From NCBI GenBank assembly GCA_014379235.1, contig JACMMD010000752.1:1-10698 (forward strand): a stretch of DNA of 10,698 bases. The letters run 5' to 3'. This DNA comes from Anaerolineae bacterium (GTDB lineage: Bacteria > Chloroflexota > Anaerolineae > Aggregatilineales > Phototrophicaceae). Below the pieces are notes generated by a model. That model was given only the letters and a program-made list of their open reading frames with translations, made no database searches and was not told the DNA's origin. Each line of letters opens with the position of its first letter. Within the stretch, counting starts at the first letter, position 1. This document shows, piece by piece, positions 6,730 through 10,698 of the stretch. The position numbers and the translations under genes were made by a program.

Positions 6730-6731
6730 TA

Positions 6732-6751
6732 CCGGAGAATTTATTCTCCGG
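6732..6751. repeat. Strong hairpin between NYN gene and rpsO promoter (second)
   Basis: CCGGAGAAT (6732-6740) and ATTCTCCGG (6743-6751) are perfect inverted arms separated by two bases. It begins three bases beyond the first hairpin and shares the CGGAGA core with it. It lies 45-64 bases after the NYN stop codon, again without a T-run. Confidence 0.75.
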
Positions 6752-6795
6752 CTAGACTGCGACATCAGTTTCAAAGAGTCCAACGTGAGAGGCTT

Positions 6796-8943
6796 CTAGC
6801 GCAGCGCTTCCGCGACCAGATTCACAGTATGGTGAGTGCGAAACAGCGTGTACTGTCCGGCGCGAGTCGGCACGGGGTTCAGCACGTTCTCGGTTTCCAT
6901 GACTGACAGCCACAGGTCAAAATCCCACTGTCCCGTCGAGTCGAGTTCTTCGATGTTTTGCTCGGAGATCAGTATATTGCGTTCGTAAAGCGTCAGCAGC
7001 AGGCGCACGAACGCATTACGCTCCGTCAAGATCATGCGACAAATCTTGGCATCGAGACTCAGCGAAATACCTTTCGTGAAGAAGTCGCTCTGAGGGTTGG
7101 GATATTCGCCCACTTCACCCGCGTCGTTTTCAATCAGGTATTCGACTGCGCGCTGGAACGATACACCCGTATCGTATAGCCGCAGCCGACGATGTAGGCT
7201 GCCCAACGGACACCACGTAAAGCCGCGAAAGCTGGTGAATTGCTCCACGCTGACGACGATACGGCGCACCATGTCCGCCGTTTCCGGCTCTGTACGCGCC
7301 AGCACCTTAAGCGTCACACCCGCCCACTGATGATCGACTTCACCTTCATCGTCTTCAACCAAATCCGCAGGCGAATCGAGTTCGATGGCTGGCGGTTCAT
7401 AATCGGCGCGCAGCTTAATCACCGGTACGAGATCGTCCGGGTTATGGCGATGCGGCACAAGTTCGCGCACGAGGATTTGTTCGCGCACGAGGCAGTCTAT
7501 CCAGTGCGAGCGCCACTGGTCGCTGTAGTTACAGCCGGGGCGATCAAGCTCCCGATCCATCGCCAGCCCTTTGAGCAGGAAGCCGTAATTCACATACTCC
7601 CAGCCGCGAACGCCAAGCGTGTTATTGACACGCACGACGATGCGATCACGAATGAGCCGCGTTTTGTTCACAATCGGATGATCGGTATTGAGCATCATGT
7701 CACTGTGCGCGGAGATGACCTTCAAAATGCCGAGCGCAGTCGCCTGCGCCACGAGGTCTTCGCCGCGTTCCCACGAGATGACCGCGCCCACTTCCAAAAG
7801 CTGCTCGATCAACTGATCGGTGGTCGTCACATCGGCCTTCAGTTTGGCCGCCAGCCGATCAAATTGAAGTATCACGCTCGTCCACTGCGACGGCATGAAA
7901 CTGGACGCTTCGGTTTCGCCGCCGGATAGGGCCGACGTGCTCAACGACTGATGCGTTTGTAGATTAGTGAAGTCTTCAATGTATTCGATGCTGATGCCGG
8001 GGTTGTTCTCTAGCTGGCGGCTGGTGCTGCCACGAACCGCCCATACAATCACCGTTTTGTTGCGCGAACGCAGCGCGTTCAGCACTTCATTGAAGTCACG
8101 ATCACCGCTGGCCATGATAACCACGTCCGCCGCGTCCGAATGGGTTGCGTCTGACATCACATCGCGGGCGATACGCATGTCGGCGCTGTTCTTTCCCGGT
8201 AGATTGAACACGGGGTCAATGTTGGCCAGCGCGAGGCGGCTCGGCGCATCGTCAGCGATCTCACGCCCTGCGGAGTCCACCAGCGGCGGTAATGTGCCGC
8301 GCTGTCCCCAAGGGGCATAGGCCGCCATCTGCACCAGTTGACCGTGAGCCTTCGCTTGCATCACGAAGCGGTCAATCAAGTGGTCGAGGTTGACGGTGAA
8401 ACCCTGCTCGTTCAGGCTGATAGCGATGTTCTCGAAGTCGATATACACCGCTACGTTCTTGGTCTGAATGCCGAGCAGCGACTCGAGCGGCTGGAAGATC
8501 ACGTCATCCGCGAATTCCGTGCCTTCGAGAACGTCCTTTGAACCCCACACGCGAATACGAGCGCTGCGTGTGGTCTTCACACGGCGCACGAGCGGGATCA
8601 AATCTTGGCTGGTGGTCGCCAGAATCAACTCATCGACTGGTTCAGGGTCGAACGAGAAGTAGTGCATGATGAGCGCGTCCGCGAGGCTTTCGCGCTGCGG
8701 CATGTCGAACAGATCATATCCCGCCGCCTTGAAAACCGACTGTGGGTCAGATGCTTGTCCGCGTCGGGGAGCGCCCCAACTGGCGACAGCAACTGCTTTC
8801 AGCCGATCAGCACTCATCAGACCTGCCGCCAGCGCCGCGCCACCGCGCAGCCCGACGGCCAGTTCTTGCATGTCAACAACAATGCCACGATCCCGGAATG
8901 ATTGGAGTAAATCGTCTACGTCTACTATTAAATACGCTGCCAT
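6796..8943 (-). CDS. Tandem NYN-domain protein, probable RNase-like
   Basis: This 715-residue protein has two PIN-like NYN domains in tandem. The second (about 163-325) keeps all expected acidic sites: YIDFEN (167-172), NSADMRIARD (252-261) and SGDRDFNEVLNALR (279-292). The first (about 3-155) shows the same plan, YLIVDVDDLLQ (4-14), ESLADAL (85-91) and ATTSQDLIPLVRR (109-121). Its final motif reads TTSQD instead of SGDxD, so this copy is probably weakened or structural. Residues about 350-410 look like a winged-helix-type region, possibly similar to the OST-HTH/LOTUS modules that accompany NYN domains. The remaining 300 residues, with further helix-rich and wHTH-like stretches and an acidic linker near 520-536, match nothing I recognise. 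NYN domains are metal-dependent ribonucleases acting on RNA in the cytoplasm; the target here is unknown. The ATG has AGGTAG 6 bases upstream. Its place before rpsO-pnp suggests a role in RNA processing or decay, by inference. Confidence 0.85.
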   Translation of the reverse strand: MAAYLIVDVDDLLQSFRDRGIVVDMQELAVGLRGGAALAAGLMSADRLKAVAVASWGAPRRGQASDPQSVFKAAGYDLFDMPQRESLADALIMHYFSFDPEPVDELILATTSQDLIPLVRRVKTTRSARIRVWGSKDVLEGTEFADDVIFQPLESLLGIQTKNVAVYIDFENIAISLNEQGFTVNLDHLIDRFVMQAKAHGQLVQMAAYAPWGQRGTLPPLVDSAGREIADDAPSRLALANIDPVFNLPGKNSADMRIARDVMSDATHSDAADVVIMASGDRDFNEVLNALRSRNKTVIVWAVRGSTSRQLENNPGISIEYIEDFTNLQTHQSLSTSALSGGETEASSFMPSQWTSVILQFDRLAAKLKADVTTTDQLIEQLLEVGAVISWERGEDLVAQATALGILKVISAHSDMMLNTDHPIVNKTRLIRDRIVVRVNNTLGVRGWEYVNYGFLLKGLAMDRELDRPGCNYSDQWRSHWIDCLVREQILVRELVPHRHNPDDLVPVIKLRADYEPPAIELDSPADLVEDDEGEVDHQWAGVTLKVLARTEPETADMVRRIVVSVEQFTSFRGFTWCPLGSLHRRLRLYDTGVSFQRAVEYLIENDAGEVGEYPNPQSDFFTKGISLSLDAKICRMILTERNAFVRLLLTLYERNILISEQNIEELDSTGQWDFDLWLSVMETENVLNPVPTRAGQYTLFRTHHTVNLVAEALR

Positions 8944-8955
8944 TACTTGCTACCT

Positions 8956-8997
8956 AAAAACGTATACCACCTGTGCAATTCGAATTGCACGGTGGTA
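8956..8997 (-). promoter_or_regulatory. Long palindrome before the NYN gene (operator or attenuator)
   Basis: GTGCAATTCGAATTGCAC (8973-8990) is a perfect 18-base palindrome. It is flanked by TACCACC (8965-8971) and its exact complement GGTGGTA (8991-8997), so the total is 16 bp per arm with one extra T at 8972. On the minus strand it is followed, after TACG, by five Ts (8960-8956), then by the ribosome site and start of the NYN gene. It could be the operator of a dimeric repressor or a terminator-like attenuator in the leader. Confidence 0.75.
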
Positions 8998-9004
8998 ATG
9001 TTTG

Positions 9005-9028
9005 AGTTACCCGACAAAAGCGGTAACT
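9005..9028. repeat. 7-bp inverted repeat in the NYN leader
   Basis: AGTTACC (9005-9011) and GGTAACT (9022-9028) are perfect arms with a 10-base loop. It lies 8 bases from the large palindrome, inside the predicted NYN leader. Confidence 0.55.
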
Positions 9029-9335
9029 TGAAAATGATTTCGATTGTGCTATTTCTAGCCAAAATATTTTCAACACGCTTTTTCAAATAAATACATCCTA
9101 TTTAGTGACAATTTTAGCAAACGAATAGGTTTAGAGCAACGCCGTGATTAGGGATATTATATTATTCTATACGGTGTCCGTGAGAGAAACGGCTATACCC
9201 AACGTCTATCTTGCAACAATTTCATGCAGATTATACAAACTCAAGGAGCAAGAAGCCGCCAATGATTTTCCATTATACTCGGATTGTGTAAAAAAAGCCT
9301 TATTATTTCGTGATCGCTGATAACAAGTCAGTTCC
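9029..9335. other. AT-rich non-coding spacer between proS and the NYN gene
   Basis: Apart from the promoter at 9111-9139 I see no gene here. All open frames checked by eye are under about 25 codons and lack a ribosome site at proper spacing. The stretch 9061-9120 has 14 G/C in 60 by hand count, far below the coding regions. Further TATAAT sequences on the minus strand (around 9229-9234 and 9271-9276) lack good -35 partners. A run of six Ts (minus strand, 9291-9296) has no clear stem before it. Confidence 0.55.
9111..9139 (-). promoter_or_regulatory. Likely promoter of the NYN gene
   Basis: On the minus strand TTGCTC (9139-9134) is followed after exactly 17 bases by TAAAAT (9116-9111), which is preceded by TGC to give the extended -10 TGnTAAAAT. 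Transcription would start near 9104 and give a leader of about 160 bases containing both hairpins. Confidence 0.5.
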
Positions 9336-9371
9336 AATAAACGCGCCGGAATAGTTGCGTATCCCGGCGCG
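9336..9371 (-). terminator. Intrinsic terminator of proS
   Basis: CGCGCCGG (9342-9349) pairs exactly with CCGGCGCG (9364-9371), and a few A-T pairs can be added inside around a loop. On the minus strand the stem is followed by TTTATT. It lies 26 bases after the proS stop codon. Confidence 0.8.
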
Positions 9372-9397
9372 CTGCATGTTTCGCGTTGAGACTTGAA

Positions 9398-10698
9398 CTA
9401 GTACGCCTTCGAGAAGATCGCAATCTCCTGCGCGGTTTCGCCTGTGTATAGACATTTGCCCGTGCCGCCGGGTTGGTCAAACGGGAAGCAGCGAATGGTC
9501 GCGCCAGTCTCATCCTTGATCTGTTTTTCATCCGCCGCCGAACCAGCCCACCACCCCCGCGCCCAACCGCCTGCCTCAACAAGCTGGCGCAGTTCGTCGT
9601 AGGATTTTACGTCATGCGTGTTGGCGTCGCGGAACTCCGTCGCCTGTTTGAGCATATTCGCCTGAACGTCATCCAGCAGGGTTTTCACCCGTGCTACTAG
9701 TTCGCCCTGTGGCACAAATTGTTTGCCTTCTTTACCGGGCATATCCCGCCGCGCCAATACTGCCGTGTTGTTCTCGATGTCTTTGGGGCCGATTTCCAGC
9801 CGAACGGGAACGCCGCGCATTTCCCAGTCGTTGAACTTGAACCCCGACGACACACCGTCGCGGTTATCCATATGCACACGGATTCCAGCGTCGTAGAGTT
9901 CGCGCTTGATACGAGAAGCGGCGTCGAACACCGTCGCCTTCTGGCTGTCATCGCGGAAAATCGGCACGACAACCACTTGATAAGGCGCAACTTTCGGCGG
10001 CAAACGCAAGCCCTTGTCATCGCCGTGCGCCATAATGATCGCACCGACCATGCGCGTACTCATGCCCCACGATGTCGTCCAGCAAAACTGCTGCGCGTTG
10101 TTCTCGTCCACATACTGAATGTTGAACGCCTTCGCAAAGTTCTGGCCCAGATTGTGGCTTGTTCCGGCTTGCAGCGCTTTGGTATCGCCCATCATCGCTT
10201 CGATGCTGTAGGTACGCAGCGCTCCGGCGAACTTCTCGCTGTCACTCTTGCGTCCCTTGATAACCGGGATAGCCGCGTCATCGATGGCAAGTTCGGCGTA
10301 AATGTCCAGCATTTGCAGCGTTTCGGCTTCGGCGTCAGCCTCGGTGGCATGGGCCGTGTGACCCTCTTGCCACAGGAATTCTGTAGTACGCAGGAAAGGC
10401 CGCGTCCGAAGTTCCCAGCGCACGACGTTCGCCCACTGGTTGAGCAGCAGCGGCAGATCGCGGTAAGACTGAATCCACTGGCTAAAGGCTTCTCCGATGA
10501 TCGTCTCCGAAGTCGGGCGCACAACGAGCGGTTCTTCCAGTTCTTTGCCACCCGCGATAGTCACGACGGCCAGTTCCGGGCTAAAACCCTCGACGTGCTG
10601 CGCCTCGCGCTTGAGAGAGCTTTCCGGGATGAACAGCGGGAAGTAAGCGTTGCGATGGCCCGTCGCCTTGAAGCGGCGGTCTAGCCCATCGCGGATAA
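9398..10698 (-). CDS. proS: Prolyl-tRNA synthetase, archaeal/eukaryotic type (5' end outside window)
   Basis: ProRS charges tRNA-Pro with proline. The open frame runs from the window edge (reading IRDGLDRRFKATGHRNAYFP...) to a TAG at 9398, about 432 residues, so perhaps 40-60 N-terminal residues are missing. The GTG at 10564 is internal, not a start. Class II core motifs are clear: EEPLVVRPTSE, then motif 2 region RTRPFLRTTEFLWQEGHTAHAT, the LQAGTSHNLGQNFAKAF loop, motif 3 region HGDDKGLRLPPKVAP, then the anticodon-binding domain and a C-terminal domain ending in Tyr. There is no INS editing insertion between motifs 2 and 3, which marks the archaeal/eukaryotic-type form found in some bacteria such as Thermus. 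The C-terminal domain keeps two of the usual four zinc cysteines (IRCFPF, GKCLYTG), while the first pair is replaced by WWAGSAADE. Its terminator separates it from the NYN gene. Confidence 0.97.
   Translation of the reverse strand, partial: IRDGLDRRFKATGHRNAYFPLFIPESSLKREAQHVEGFSPELAVVTIAGGKELEEPLVVRPTSETIIGEAFSQWIQSYRDLPLLLNQWANVVRWELRTRPFLRTTEFLWQEGHTAHATEADAEAETLQMLDIYAELAIDDAAIPVIKGRKSDSEKFAGALRTYSIEAMMGDTKALQAGTSHNLGQNFAKAFNIQYVDENNAQQFCWTTSWGMSTRMVGAIIMAHGDDKGLRLPPKVAPYQVVVVPIFRDDSQKATVFDAASRIKRELYDAGIRVHMDNRDGVSSGFKFNDWEMRGVPVRLEIGPKDIENNTAVLARRDMPGKEGKQFVPQGELVARVKTLLDDVQANMLKQATEFRDANTHDVKSYDELRQLVEAGGWARGWWAGSAADEKQIKDETGATIRCFPFDQPGGTGKCLYTGETAQEIAIFSKAY

Noticed and set aside
9200..9300. 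Short open frames of 9-24 codons in the proS-NYN spacer
   Set aside because: None has a ribosome site at normal spacing, and none is of convincing composition or length.
9719..10684. Long plus-strand open frame of 321 codons opposite proS
   Set aside because: It lies entirely antisense to the unmistakable proS frame, has no recognisable domain, and its composition (many His/Arg) is typical of a mirror frame of GC-rich coding DNA.

Overview
The window reads as an ordinary piece of bacterial chromosome with every recognisable gene on the minus strand. In transcription order (right to left) they are: the 3' part of proS; a tandem-NYN-domain protein; rpsO; pnp; an AI-2E family membrane protein; a 62-residue protein of unknown function; a methyltransferase-like protein; and an EcsC/TerB-like membrane protein. 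The best taxonomic guess is Chloroflexota, perhaps Anaerolineae. It rests on the archaeal/eukaryotic-type ProRS, the NYN protein beside rpsO-pnp, the glycine/arginine-rich PNPase tail and the period-7 spacer repeats. This is inference from general resemblance, not a demonstrated placement.

Right part (about 8944-10698): proS ends at a clear intrinsic terminator. It is followed by an AT-rich, non-coding spacer of about 450 bases. That spacer holds a good extended -10 promoter, a 7-bp hairpin and a long, almost perfect palindrome just upstream of the NYN gene.

Centre (3654-8943): this block concerns RNA metabolism. A probable NYN-type RNase-like protein precedes the classic rpsO-pnp pair. rpsO has its own TGnTATAAT promoter and a leader that can fold in alternative ways around the start codon. 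The rpsO-pnp spacer contains an 11-bp perfect inverted repeat enclosing further pairing, which recalls the RNase III/PNPase autoregulatory leader of enterobacteria. pnp ends at a textbook terminator. Two strong adjacent hairpins without a U-tract lie between the NYN gene and the rpsO promoter.

Left part (1-3653): an AI-2E family permease starts at GTG with a strong Shine-Dalgarno. Then comes a spacer built largely of degenerate 7-base units, and after it the 62-aa gene and the methyltransferase-like gene, 6 bases apart and probably translationally coupled. The last gene, encoding an EcsC-like membrane part plus a TerB-like domain, is visibly AT-richer than its neighbours and may be a later arrival.

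No CRISPR array, tRNA, rRNA, insertion sequence or prophage was seen. The observations most worth following are regulatory (palindrome, leader structures, heptad array) plus three partly characterised proteins (tandem NYN, methyltransferase-like, EcsC/TerB). I see no strong evidence for a wholly new multi-gene system.
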